Positions 34,328 through 42,862 of a DNA stretch of 64,000 nucleotides are shown here, one piece after another. This stretch comes from Ferrovibrio sp964218355 (lineage in GTDB: Bacteria; Pseudomonadota; Alphaproteobacteria; Ferrovibrionales; Ferrovibrionaceae): contig NZ_CAXPMC010000024.1 in NCBI RefSeq assembly GCF_964218355.1, forward strand, positions 1-64,000, read 5' to 3'. The first letter of the stretch is position 1. Every line of letters starts with the position of its first letter. The position numbers and the translations under genes were made by a program. Below the pieces are notes generated by a model. It did no database searches. It was given only the letters and a program-made list of their open reading frames with translations, and was not told the origin of the DNA.

Positions 34328-35854
34328 TCAGATGCTGCGGCCGGCAGCCTGCCAGAAGGGCTCGCGCAGCTTGCGTTTGAAGATCTTGCCGGAATCCTCG
34401 CGGGGCAGGCTGGCGGCGATCTCGATACGGCGCGGCAGCTTGTATTTGGCGATGCGCGGCAGCAGGAAAGCCTGCACATCGGCCGGCGAGGGCGGTGCCG
34501 CAGCCTGGTCGGGTTCGATATAGGCGCAGAGGCTTTCGCCGAATTCCTCGTCGGGAATGCCGAATACGGCGCAGTCCTTCACCCCCGGCATGGTGATCAG
34601 CACGCTTTCGATCTCGGCCGGATAGATGTTGACGCCGCCCGATATCACCATGTCGCGCTTGCGGTCGCGCAGATAGACGAATCCGTCCGCGTCGACATAA
34701 CCGACATCGCCGACGGTGATCAGGTCGCCATGGGCCACTTCCCGGCGTTTTTCGTCCAGCCGGTTATAGGTGAAATCCGGCACATAGCTGGCGCGGATAT
34801 ACAGTTCGCCGATCTCGCCCGGCGGCAGTTCGCGGCCCTGCTCGTCGATGGCGACAACGGTGGCGCCGGGCAGGACGCGGCCGACGCTGCCCGGGTGGGT
34901 TTGCGCATCGGCAGCCGACAGCCAGACGGCGATGCCGGTCTCGGTGGAGCCGTAATATTCGTTGATGACAGGGCCCCACCAGTCGAGCATGGCCTGCTTC
35001 ACCGGCGGCGCACAGGGGGCGGCGCCATGCACCACGTTGCGCAGGGATGAGAGGTCGTATTTCCGCCGCGCCTCTTCCGGCAGCTTCAGCAGCCGCACGA
35101 ACATGGTCGGCACGATATGCATGTGGGTGATGCGGTGGCGTTCGATCAGGGCCAGCATCTCCTCGGGGTCGAAACGGGCCTGCAGCACGATGGTATGGCC
35201 CTGCCGTGCCGCGGTCAGGCCGTAGGAATTCGGCGCCGAGTGATACATCGGGCCGTTCATCAGGATCACGCCGGGTTCGGCGGCGCGGAGGCCAAAATAC
35301 GTGCCGAGTGCCACGGCATTCGCCGCCAGCTGCTCGGGGGTCGGCTTTTCGCGCCGCACGCCCTTGGGCCGGCCGGTGGTTCCCGAGGTGTAGATCATGG
35401 CATTGCGCGGGGTCGGCGTGCCGGGATCGCTTGGCTGCCGGTCCAGCCAGTCGTTCCATACCGTGCTGCCGGCGGGCATGCCCGGATCGGTCACGCCATA
35501 GGCCGCCGCGATCTCGGGCGGGGTCGGCACGAGGAAGACCTTCACGTCCTCCGGCACGGCTTCGGCGATGCGCGGCCACAGGTCGCTGTGCACCACCAGG
35601 ATTTTCGCGGCCGAATCCTGCAGGATGTAGGCGGTTTCCTCGGCGGTGAAATGCCAGTTCACCGGAGTGGCATAGGCGCCGGCCTGGGCGGCGCCGAGCG
35701 CGGCCTCGAAAAAGGCGAAGTCGTTGCGCAGGAACAGCGCCACCACATCGCCCTCGCCGATACCCAGCGCCCTGAAGCCGCCGGCGGCACGGGCCACCCG
35801 CGCCTGCAATTCGGCCTGGTCCAGCCGGCGGTCGCCGGAAATCAGTTCGGCCAT
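34328..35854 (-). CDS. acyl-CoA synthetase (AMP-binding)
   Basis: A 508-residue adenylate-forming ligase. AMIYTSGTTGRPKGVRRE (P-loop), NEYYGSTETGIAVWL (A5), GDVGYVDADGFVYL (A7), RDMVISGGVNIYPAEIE (A8) and REDSGKIFKRKL with the catalytic lysine are complete. It differs from the two other ligases in the window by its short N-terminus starting MAELISGDRRLDQ. It is 5 bp after the nitronate monooxygenase gene and 23 bp before the enoyl reductase gene, so the three form one unit controlled by the TetR gene upstream. The acid substrate is unknown. Confidence 0.88.
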   Translation of the reverse strand: MAELISGDRRLDQAELQARVARAAGGFRALGIGEGDVVALFLRNDFAFFEAALGAAQAGAYATPVNWHFTAEETAYILQDSAAKILVVHSDLWPRIAEAVPEDVKVFLVPTPPEIAAAYGVTDPGMPAGSTVWNDWLDRQPSDPGTPTPRNAMIYTSGTTGRPKGVRREKPTPEQLAANAVALGTYFGLRAAEPGVILMNGPMYHSAPNSYGLTAARQGHTIVLQARFDPEEMLALIERHRITHMHIVPTMFVRLLKLPEEARRKYDLSSLRNVVHGAAPCAPPVKQAMLDWWGPVINEYYGSTETGIAVWLSAADAQTHPGSVGRVLPGATVVAIDEQGRELPPGEIGELYIRASYVPDFTYNRLDEKRREVAHGDLITVGDVGYVDADGFVYLRDRKRDMVISGGVNIYPAEIESVLITMPGVKDCAVFGIPDEEFGESLCAYIEPDQAAAPPSPADVQAFLLPRIAKYKLPRRIEIAASLPREDSGKIFKRKLREPFWQAAGRSI

Positions 35855-35859
35855 GCGAC

Positions 35860-36855
35860 TTACTCGGCGGCGACGGCGGCGGGCGCGAAACGGGCGGCCA
35901 TCAGCTGGGCCTGCGCCTCGTCGTATTCGCGGTGCAGCCGGCCGACCAGCTCGGCGACGCTGGGCACGTCATCGATGCTGCCGACGCCCTGGCCGGCACC
36001 CCAGATGTCGCGCCAGGCCTTGGATTTCGAACCCCCGCCGGAGCCGAAATTCATCGTCGTCTTGTCGGCAATGGGCAGGTTGTCGGGATCGAGGCCGGCC
36101 CTGGCGATGCTCGGCTTCAGGTAGTTGCCATGCACACCGGTGAACAGCGGCGAATAGACGATATCGGTGGCGGCCGTTTCGACCAGCATCTGCTTGTAGG
36201 TCGCATCGGCATTGGCTTCCCTGGTGGCGATGAAGCGCGTGCCCATATAGGCGAGGTCGGCGCCCATGGCCTGGGCGGCGAGGATCGAACGGCCGTTGGC
36301 AATGGCCCCCGACAGCGCGATGGTGCCCTGGTAGAAGCGGCGCACCTCGGAAACCAGTGCGAAGGGGCTGAGCGTGCCGGCATGGCCGCCGGCACCGGCG
36401 CAGACCAGGATCAGGCCGTCGACGCCCTGCTCCAGCGCCTTCTCGGCGTGGCGCACGCTGATCACGTCATGCATGACGATGCCGCCATAGGAATGCGCCG
36501 CCTTCACCACGTCGGCCGGCGGCCGCAGCGAGGTGATCATGATCGGCACCTGGTGCTTGATGCAGATCTCGACATCATGCTCCAGCCGGTCGTTGGAGCC
36601 GTGCACGATCTGGTTCACCGCAAAGGGCGCCACCTTGGCGTTCGGGTTGGCCTTCTGGTAGGCGGCCAGCTCTTCCTTGATGCGGATGATCCATTCCTCC
36701 AGCAGTTCCTTCGGCCGGGCATTCAGCGCCGGGAAGGAACCGACGATGCCGGCCTTGCACTGGGCGATGACGAGATCGGGGCCGGAAACGATGAACAGCG
36801 GCGAGCCGATCACCGGCAGGCTGAGCTTGCCGTTCATGACGCTGGGAATGGGCAT
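35860..36855 (-). CDS. nitronate monooxygenase-family TIM-barrel flavoprotein
   Basis: A 331-residue FMN protein of the nitronate monooxygenase/2-nitropropane dioxygenase family. LPVIGSPLFIVSGPDLVIAQ opens the barrel. MITSLRPPADVVKAAH, VCAGAGGHAG (phosphate-binding, with the catalytic-histidine region) and ALSGAIANGRSILAAQAMGA follow. MGTRFIATREANADATYKQM is the usual late motif. Many homologues in fatty-acid operons have unproven substrates and may act on enoyl thioesters instead. It is second in the TetR operon. Confidence 0.88.
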   Translation of the reverse strand: MPIPSVMNGKLSLPVIGSPLFIVSGPDLVIAQCKAGIVGSFPALNARPKELLEEWIIRIKEELAAYQKANPNAKVAPFAVNQIVHGSNDRLEHDVEICIKHQVPIMITSLRPPADVVKAAHSYGGIVMHDVISVRHAEKALEQGVDGLILVCAGAGGHAGTLSPFALVSEVRRFYQGTIALSGAIANGRSILAAQAMGADLAYMGTRFIATREANADATYKQMLVETAATDIVYSPLFTGVHGNYLKPSIARAGLDPDNLPIADKTTMNFGSGGGSKSKAWRDIWGAGQGVGSIDDVPSVAELVGRLHREYDEAQAQLMAARFAPAAVAAE

Positions 36856-36894
36856 GGCAGTGTTTCCTCCGGGCTTGGTGTTCTGGTGGCTGTG

Positions 36895-37554
36895 TCAGGC
36901 GCGGCGGCGCTGCCGCGCGGGCTTGTCATCGGCTGTGGCTGCCGCACTGGGCATCACAGCGGGCGCTGCGCCTCTGGCCAGCAGGCGCATGGCGGTGCGG
37001 TACAGGGTGTCGAAATCGGGGCTGCCGGCGATGCGGCCGGCCAGCTGCAGGCTGAGCAGTCCATGCGTCGTGGCCCAGAAGACATAGCCCAGCACCTCGG
37101 GGTCGCCTTCGAGTTCGCCTTCGGCGACCAGGTCGCGGATATAGTCGGTCAGGGTGCGGCGGGAGCGCGCCTGGGCGCGGGCGAGATCGGGGAAGGCGCC
37201 GGGATCGCATTGCAGCGCCTCGTGCATCAGGCGGTAGCGGTCCGGGTTGTCCAGCGCGAAGCGGATATAGGCCTCGCCCACGGCACGGCCGCGGCGCCGG
37301 GCGCTGCCCTCGCTGCGGGCCGCGGTCTCCAGGGCTTCCGCGAAGCTGTCCAGCGCCGCGGTGCGCACGGCGGCGACGATCGCGTCCTTGTCGCGGAAAT
37401 AGCGGTAGGGGGTCATGGCCGAGCAGCCGAGATCCCCGGCCAGCTGGCGCAGGGAAACGCCGGCAACGCCCTGGGCGGCGAAGCGCTTCTCGGCGGCGGC
37501 GCAGAGCCGCGCGCGGAAGGCATCGATCTCGTCCTGCGAGAGGATTTTCGGCAT
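36895..37554 (-). CDS. TetR/AcrR family regulator
   Basis: A 219-residue regulator. The HTH is GVAGVSLRQLAGDLGCSAMT followed by PYRYFRDKDAIVAAV, the N-terminal arrangement of repressors with a WHG-type C-terminal domain (FWATTHGLLSLQLAGRI). It opens an operon encoding a nitronate-monooxygenase-like enzyme, an acyl-CoA synthetase and an enoyl reductase. A 21-bp near-perfect palindrome lies 38 bp upstream of ATG 37554, so autoregulation is very likely. The ligand is probably an acyl-CoA or the free acid. Confidence 0.9.
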   Translation of the reverse strand: MPKILSQDEIDAFRARLCAAAEKRFAAQGVAGVSLRQLAGDLGCSAMTPYRYFRDKDAIVAAVRTAALDSFAEALETAARSEGSARRRGRAVGEAYIRFALDNPDRYRLMHEALQCDPGAFPDLARAQARSRRTLTDYIRDLVAEGELEGDPEVLGYVFWATTHGLLSLQLAGRIAGSPDFDTLYRTAMRLLARGAAPAVMPSAAATADDKPARQRRRA

Positions 37555-37591
37555 GGCGCCGTGCTGACCCTTCGTGTTTCCGTCCCGGTTA

Positions 37592-37612
37592 TTAATGTAC
37601 ACTGTAAATTAA
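37592..37612. promoter_or_regulatory. palindromic operator of the acyl-CoA operon
   Basis: TTAATGTACA-C-TGTAAATTAA is an inverted repeat with 9 of 10 arm positions matching, 38 bp before the TetR start. It is set in an AT-rich promoter region and is the probable binding site of that regulator. Confidence 0.72.
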
Positions 37613-37982
37613 AGCTCCGGGAATGCAAGCCGCCCCGGCCGCTGCAGAAGCCGTCGAAAGGATCGGGACAGGGCGTGCGGCAGATATCGCTGGTGTATGG
37701 AGGCAGGTCCGAGGGGTGAATACTATATTAGGTATAAATTTTTATCAAAAAATACAACCAAACCTACTTAAAAACTCAATCTGTGTATGCTAGAAGGCGT
37801 ATCTGCTGGATGCGCAGATGCTGTCTGTCCGGGGGAATGCAGACGCAGCGGCTTTTGTTGTGACAGAGGTCAGCTGAAGAGAATTCAGTTGAATGGCATC
37901 GGTAGCGGCTCAACCCAAAGGCAGTCCAACACTGAAGCAGCTCAACACAAACAACACAGCTTGACACAGAGGGGGGTAAGGC
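37613..37982. other. AT-rich intergenic stretch at the island's left edge
   Basis: These 370 bp hold no gene that I can support. Positions 37718-37800 are strongly AT-rich (runs such as ataaatttttatcaaaaaa), unlike the flanking chromosome. The last part carries the leader of the DUF2589 gene, with the purine-rich ribosome site AGGGGGGTAAGG. No clear -35/-10 pair and no integrase attachment repeat could be picked out. Confidence 0.6.
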
Positions 37983-38648
37983 ATGCTTAGCCAAGGTAAA
38001 GAACTTGCGGCGCTTGATTTCGCCCAGATCATCGGCGGGCCTCTTGAGGCGGTCATCACCGCGCAGGCCCAGGCCGCCAATGTCACCACGCAGTTCATCC
38101 AGGCTACGGCATTCGAACCCAGTAGCGGCGGGGCCGCCACCGGCCCGCAAAAGCTGAAGGTCGTCGCATTCGACTACGGCCAGATGATGGGGAGCGTCGC
38201 CGGCGGTCCCTCGGGCGATGCGCTGGTCATCAAGGTGCCGCTGCTGACCATGCTGCCGATCCCGTTCATTCGTGTCGACAGCATGACCATCGACCTCAAT
38301 GTCTCGCTGCATTCCACGCACACCACCAAGGAAAGCAATGAAGCGACGACGACCGGCTCCGCCAGCGGCGAGTATTTCGGCACGACCTTCAATTGCAGCG
38401 TGACCGACAAGAACACCTACCAGAACGACATGGTGATCGACGACACCTACAGCCTGCATGTCACCGTGCATGCGGTGCAGGACCAGATGCCCGGCGGCAT
38501 GCAGAATGTGCTGAACATCTTTTCCAGCGTCATTCAGCAGCAGTCGTCGCTGATCCAGCAGGTGATGAGTGCATCGATCGCGGCGCAGACGAAGGCCCTC
38601 GCGGCCCAGAGCGGCGGCGCCGGCGGCGGCGGCACACCGGCAAACTAG
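37983..38648 (+). CDS. DUF2589 domain protein
   Basis: A 221-residue protein that I recognise as DUF2589 from FAQIIGGPLEAVITAQAQAA near the start, VIKVPLLTMLPIPFIRVDSM in the middle (the family hallmark), and DLNVSLHS with YSLHVTVHAVQDQMPGGMQ later. The C-terminus is helical and ends in a Gly tail. There is no signal peptide or membrane helix. The family has no established function that I know of; members often occur next to a second, unrelated protein like the one encoded 153 bp downstream. It starts a block of unfamiliar genes running to 44.3 kb. A purine-rich Shine-Dalgarno sequence lies just before ATG 37983. Confidence 0.85.
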   Translation: MLSQGKELAALDFAQIIGGPLEAVITAQAQAANVTTQFIQATAFEPSSGGAATGPQKLKVVAFDYGQMMGSVAGGPSGDALVIKVPLLTMLPIPFIRVDSMTIDLNVSLHSTHTTKESNEATTTGSASGEYFGTTFNCSVTDKNTYQNDMVIDDTYSLHVTVHAVQDQMPGGMQNVLNIFSSVIQQQSSLIQQVMSASIAAQTKALAAQSGGAGGGGTPAN

Positions 38649-38801
38649 CTTTCCGGCCCGCTCCAATACGGCCGGCGTAACGCGCCCGATTCCCGCCAGA
38701 CGGGGCCGGCGCGGCCGGCGCTGGCATCACGGGCCAGGCGTCGACGCCCGGCCGCCCCCATCCGGCACATCTGCGGGGTCAGGTAATATGGCTGTCTGGT
38801 C

Positions 38802-39596
38802 ATGATCACTGTCGGCAATTTCGTCGGAGCGCTGATGCAGGCGCTGTCCAAGGGGCGGACCCTGTCCGATCAGGTATCGGTGCAGATCGCCGATCGCTAT
38901 CTGCAGCACGATTACCTGCGCGGCTTTCCGGTTCCGCGCATGAGCCTGAAGACTGTCGAGGTCGAGGTGAATTTCGCCGTGGGGGCGACCACGCAGCTGG
39001 CCAGCCTGATGAAACAGCCGGAAATCGGCCGCAACATCGTCAACCGGTTCCGCGACCTGCTGCATGATCTGCCGAACAGCGACATGTTCCGCAGCCAGTT
39101 CGGCCAGCGAGCCTTCCGCGACGAGGACTGGAAGAGCGGCACCGACGAGCTGATCGACGCCGTGCAGAAAATCCTGGCCGAGCCGCCATCCGACAAGGCG
39201 ACCCTGCAGCACCTGCTGACCCTGGCGACGGAAAACTTCTTCTACCGCATGCACCAGGCGCGACCGCAGGCCGGATTGCTGGCCGGACTGCGTGGCATGT
39301 TCGGCGCGGCGGCGACACCCGCCGCCGGCGGCGACACCCGCACCGATGCCGCCCGCACCGATGCGATCCGCAGCTGGACGACGCAGCAGGTCGGCAGCGT
39401 GCTGGGCGCGGCAATCCCGGGCGGCCTCGACGGCCTCGATGAGGAGCCCGACCTGCAGATTCTGGTCGGGGGCGGCGAGCTTGAGGGCAGGAGTGCCGGC
39501 CAGCTGCACAAGGCGAAACTAAGCTTCACTTCGGAAGACCGCAAATGGGTCGCCTCCGAGAAGGATGGCGCCAGAACCTTCATCCTCGACCGCTGA
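38802..39596 (+). CDS. hypothetical DUF2589-partner protein
   Basis: A 264-residue soluble protein. The opening NFVGALMQALSKGRTLSDQV then SVQIADRYLQHDYLRGFPVP, followed by the MSLKTVEVEVNFAV strand, resembles proteins I have seen paired with DUF2589 genes; it may share a beta-rich module with them. Residues 95-170 are helical. A Gly/Ala/Thr linker (about 160-185) leads to the VGGGELEGRSAGQLHKAKLS segment and a closing SEDRKWVASEKD. No catalytic motif is seen. The ribosome site is weak. It is followed within 35 bp by the SEL1-repeat gene, so the three are probably one operon. Confidence 0.75.
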   Translation: MITVGNFVGALMQALSKGRTLSDQVSVQIADRYLQHDYLRGFPVPRMSLKTVEVEVNFAVGATTQLASLMKQPEIGRNIVNRFRDLLHDLPNSDMFRSQFGQRAFRDEDWKSGTDELIDAVQKILAEPPSDKATLQHLLTLATENFFYRMHQARPQAGLLAGLRGMFGAAATPAAGGDTRTDAARTDAIRSWTTQQVGSVLGAAIPGGLDGLDEEPDLQILVGGGELEGRSAGQLHKAKLSFTSEDRKWVASEKDGARTFILDR

Positions 39597-39630
39597 GCGG
39601 CGGCAGGACCATCATGCAGGAGACGTGACA

Positions 39631-40854
39631 GTGCTGATCAGTCCCGACCAGACCGGCATGAGCATCGAACAGCTGGCCGCCCTGTCGGAATCCGGCAACG
39701 TGGTGGCACAGTTCTATCTCGGCATGTCCTATCATCTCGGTCTCAACACCGCGCCCGACCCGCAGAAGGCGGTCCACTGGTGGACGCAGGCGGCCGAACA
39801 GAACAACCGCGAGGCCCAGTACCTGCTTGGCCAGTGCTACTATTTCGGCACGGCCGTCCAGCAGGACAGCGAGGTCGCGGCCGCCTGGTATCGCCGGGCG
39901 GCCGAGCAGGACCATGTGCAGGCCCAGCTGAATCTGGCGGCCATGTTCCTGTCGGGTACCGGCGTGCCGCAAAGCGACGATCATGCCCGATACTGCCTCG
40001 AACGGGCGGCCCTGGCCGGGTCTGCCGCGGGCGCGGTCACGCTGGCCCGGCTTTACGAGGATGGCCGCGGTGTGCCGCGCGATGACGAACAGGCCTTTGT
40101 CTGGTTCAGTCGCGCGCTGGAGCTTGATACAAAGAATGCCGATGCGGCCTATTCCATCGGCCTCATGATCCGCGAGGGCCGTCGGCCCGGCACTGCCAGC
40201 ATCGAGGCCGTGTCGTGGCTGGAACGCGCGGCTGAAGCGGGCCATCTGCTGGCGCAGTTCGAACTGGGCCGGATATACCTGCAGGGCGAACTGGTGCTGC
40301 AGGATTACGGGCGCAGCCGCCACTGGTTCGGGCTGGCGGCCGGGCAGGGGCATCCGGCCGCGGATTTCCAGCTTGGCCTGCTCCATGCCCAGGGCCTGGG
40401 CGGTCCGCGCGATCCGGTCCGCCTGCTGGAGCATTTCACCCGGGCCGCCGAGAAAGGCATGCCGGAGGCGATCTACGCGCTCGGCATGATGTATGCGCAG
40501 GGCAAGGATGTCGACCGCGACCCGCGCAGGGCCGCGCAGTGGCTGGACCGGCTGGCCGAGCAGGGCAATGTCGACGCCATGTTCATGCTCGGCAGCTTGC
40601 ATGACGAAGACCTGAATGATCCTGCCGCGGCGGCCGGCTGGTATCGCCGCGCCGCCGAGAAGGGCCATGCGCCGGCGCAGTACAATCTCGCCCTGCTGCA
40701 CCAGTCCGCCACGGGCTCCCTGCGCGACGCGACGCAGGCCCGCCGCTGGTTCGAGGCCTGCATCGCCACCAGCCGCGATGCGGCGCTGGCCGAGAATGCA
40801 AGGCGGGGGATGTCAGTGCTGGCGGAAGCGCCTGCTGCGACCGGAGACCTTTAG
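39631..40854 (+). CDS. SEL1-like repeat (TPR-type) protein
   Basis: A 407-residue alpha-solenoid made almost entirely of about ten SEL1 repeats of 36-37 residues. Each carries the A-x2-LG-x2-Y-x2-G pattern, for example AQFYLGMSYHLGLN, AQYLLGQCYYFGTA and AIYALGMMYAQGKD, followed by A-x2-W-x3-AA. Such proteins are scaffolds for protein complexes. There is no signal peptide, so it is cytoplasmic, unlike many secreted SEL1 proteins. AGGAG at 39618-39622 fits GTG 39631; GTG 39625 is too close. Its place after two DUF2589-locus genes suggests that it organises their complex. Confidence 0.88.
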   Translation: MLISPDQTGMSIEQLAALSESGNVVAQFYLGMSYHLGLNTAPDPQKAVHWWTQAAEQNNREAQYLLGQCYYFGTAVQQDSEVAAAWYRRAAEQDHVQAQLNLAAMFLSGTGVPQSDDHARYCLERAALAGSAAGAVTLARLYEDGRGVPRDDEQAFVWFSRALELDTKNADAAYSIGLMIREGRRPGTASIEAVSWLERAAEAGHLLAQFELGRIYLQGELVLQDYGRSRHWFGLAAGQGHPAADFQLGLLHAQGLGGPRDPVRLLEHFTRAAEKGMPEAIYALGMMYAQGKDVDRDPRRAAQWLDRLAEQGNVDAMFMLGSLHDEDLNDPAAAAGWYRRAAEKGHAPAQYNLALLHQSATGSLRDATQARRWFEACIATSRDAALAENARRGMSVLAEAPAATGDL

Positions 40855-40868
40855 CCGGAGGGAGCCGA

Positions 40869-41204
40869 ATGCCGCTGAAAGCGAAGCTGAAAAAGGCCGT
40901 ATCGAAAAAGGAAGCGTGGGAATACACGCCGGATGTGATCATGGCCCTCGGGGCGACGACGCTTGGCACACACGACGATACAGATCTGCAGACCTTCAGC
41001 ATCACTATGCTCAACTACGTCAAAGGCTTCGAACCCGGCGCTGATACGCAGGCACGGCACGAAAAGGAAGAGCTGAAATCTGCATTCAGCTTCTGCCAGG
41101 GCGCCTTCAACCGCGGCGGGCGGATGCGCACCCTGGCCTTGCCGAAATTCTATGCAGCCGCGCAGAAGGCGAAGGGCTGGACCGGTACCGGTGTGCGGCA
41201 ATAG
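40869..41204 (+). CDS. small hypothetical protein
   Basis: A 111-residue basic protein that I do not recognise. It begins with a Lys-rich helix (MPLKAKLKKAVSKKEAWEYT). A short hydrophobic piece (DVIMALGATTLGTHDD) follows, then a charged helical C-terminus with FSFCQGAFNRGGRM. There is no signal peptide. GGAGGGAG precedes the ATG by 5 bp, a strong ribosome site, and the start is 14 bp after the SEL1 gene stop, so it belongs to the same transcript. Its GC content is a little lower than that of its neighbours. Confidence 0.7.
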   Translation: MPLKAKLKKAVSKKEAWEYTPDVIMALGATTLGTHDDTDLQTFSITMLNYVKGFEPGADTQARHEKEELKSAFSFCQGAFNRGGRMRTLALPKFYAAAQKAKGWTGTGVRQ

Positions 41205-41226
41205 GCGCCAATGGAAACTGTCTGCC

Positions 41227-41741
41227 ATGTCGCCGCCCACCGATCCCCGCAAGGCCTATGGCCAGTCGCCGATCCCGGGCTTCATGCCCGGCCAGGGGCG
41301 CTGGAATGCCTGCGATGGCGGCCGTTTCAAACAGTATTCCGGGCCCTTCGAAATCCATGTCACGATCGAGCGGCAGGACCAGGCCGGACGGATCAAGGCA
41401 TTCCATATCTCGATCTATCACTATCCGAACTGGATAGCCGCCAGCCAGGATACCAGCGGCCGGCGCAAGTTCGGCCTGTGGGACTGGCACTGAGTTCCCC
41501 GTCAGACGACACATTGTCCTATGCCATCGGCAATCACGTCGACATCGGCGCCGTCGGCACCTCCGGCGTGCTGACCGCGGCGCGGGAACTGGCCCGTGGC
41601 ATGCGGGCAATCTGCTTCACCGAGTCCGGGCATGACGGCATCCCGATGCCGGCGGCCGGCGTCAGCCTGCAGCGCCGCCGCCTGCCCCGGGCCCGCCCGG
41701 CGGGCCGGGATGACAGGCGACGAGGCCGCCATGAGCGATGA
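41227..41741 (+). pseudogene. frameshifted paralogue of the adjacent two-domain protein
   Basis: Frame one (41227-41493, 88 codons) encodes RKAYGQSPIPGFMPGQGRWN through IKAFHISIYHYPNW to GLWDWH and then stops. The other frame picks up at once with SPSDDTLSYAIGNHVDIGAV and RELARGMRAICFTESGHDGI followed by PMPAAGVSL, to a stop at 41741. Joined, these align along their length with residues 1-140 of the next protein (RKVYSEKKEVSGF, IKSFHISIYN, YWDWN, NRMKSVCFRDGNGTIALPA). A single-base indel near 41480-41495 therefore breaks the gene. It also lacks the Pro/Ser linker and second module of its neighbour. Real inactivation, programmed frameshifting or a sequencing error are all possible. Confidence 0.75.
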
Positions 41742-41807
41742 TGGTTATCCCCTAGGTTCAGTCAGCTCGCTGACCCTACCAGTCAACTCCGACCTCAGGA
41801 GGAATCG

Positions 41808-42800
41808 ATGCCACCTGACATGAGGAAAGTCTACAGCGAAAAAAAGGAGGTTTCCGGATTCAACGCGGGTGGCCTCAGACACAACGGCCTGTCTCCTAAG
41901 TTCAATGTCACATCTACATCCTTCAACATCCACGCAACCATCGAGAGCTTTGAGCTGGATAGGATCAAGAGCTTTCACATCTCGATCTACAACATCGCCA
42001 ATCGCGAGAAAGCTTGCGGCTGGTACTGGGACTGGAATCCGAGGACGTCCGGGTATGATGTCAGCTTCAGCTATGAAAGAAGGTACAGCGGACCCCGTCC
42101 TATCCCCCTCTCCCCGGGGGAGTTTAATACGGTTACAAACATGGCGAACCGCATGAAGTCCGTTTGCTTTCGGGATGGCAACGGTACCATCGCTCTGCCG
42201 GCTACTGCAGCAGGTTTCGTAGCGCCACCACCTCCAGCGCCACCACCTCCAGCGCCACCACCTCCGCCCGCCTCGTCATCTTCACGATCTTCGTCACCAT
42301 CTCCGACGCCTTCGTCGTCTTCACGATCTTCGTCGCCGCCACCGGTTGCAACTCGCCCAGCGCCGAAGGATGGCCGCTGGAAGACGGTGCCGACGCAAGA
42401 GCAGCGCCGGCAGGCGGAAAAGCAGGACCGGCTCAGGCGGGACGAGAAGAAAAACAGGCAGGCGGCGGTTTTCAGCACGGCGGTGCCGGCCGGCTCCGTG
42501 CTGGATCGCTGGCTGCACGAGCCCAATGTGGATGGCACCCGGGACGAACGGGGGCGCGGCACCGCCCCGGAACAGAGCGCCGAGAATGCGGCGCGCAACG
42601 CGCTGCTGCAGCATCACGATTTCGAGGCTGCCGACCGGTTGCTCGGCCGCGCTATCGCCCTGTGCCGGCGGCCGCCGGAGGGCAGTGATGACGATGACCA
42701 CGAGCGGCCAAAGTCAATGGGCAGACTGATGAAGATTCAGACGGACGTGGGAACCGCCAGGATCAAATATGCCCAGGCGATGCGGGGGAGGCGGGCATAG
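41808..42800 (+). CDS. two-domain protein with Pro/Ser linker
   Basis: A 330-residue protein. Residues 1-140 form a domain shared with the frameshifted gene just upstream, with NIHATIESFELDRIKSFHIS and SVCFRDGNGTIALPATAAG as marks; I do not recognise its fold. Residues 140-190 are a linker of APPPP repeats and SSSSRSSSPSP. Residues 200-330 are a basic helical module (KKNRQAAVFSTAVPAGSVLD, RWLHEPNVDGTRDER, ALLQHHDFEAADRLLGRAIA) that resembles the stand-alone protein encoded at 43820. AGGAGG precedes the ATG. The first 250 bp are visibly AT-richer than the chromosome. The layout of variable head, flexible linker and shared tail recalls polymorphic effectors. Function unknown. Confidence 0.75.
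   Translation: MPPDMRKVYSEKKEVSGFNAGGLRHNGLSPKFNVTSTSFNIHATIESFELDRIKSFHISIYNIANREKACGWYWDWNPRTSGYDVSFSYERRYSGPRPIPLSPGEFNTVTNMANRMKSVCFRDGNGTIALPATAAGFVAPPPPAPPPPAPPPPPASSSSRSSSPSPTPSSSSRSSSPPPVATRPAPKDGRWKTVPTQEQRRQAEKQDRLRRDEKKNRQAAVFSTAVPAGSVLDRWLHEPNVDGTRDERGRGTAPEQSAENAARNALLQHHDFEAADRLLGRAIALCRRPPEGSDDDDHERPKSMGRLMKIQTDVGTARIKYAQAMRGRRA
42221..42265 (+). repeat. three-copy 15-bp repeat encoding APPPP
   Basis: agcgccaccacctcc occurs three times in tandem, giving three APPPP-type pentapeptides in the linker. Just downstream, a 23-bp segment (tcgtcNtcttcacgatcttcgtc) occurs twice about 36 bp apart, so the Ser/Arg part of the linker also grew by duplication. Confidence 0.9.
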
Positions 42801-42862
42801 CCCGCATCACTGCCGGTACAGCCGGCCGAGGCGAACGGCTCCAGCATGGAGGAGGGAGAATC

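Noticed and set aside
41596..41823. 75-codon frame between the paralogues
   Set aside because: It overlaps the frameshifted copy and the start of the next gene out of frame, with no independent ribosome site; only the last 30 codons are outside and carry no signal.
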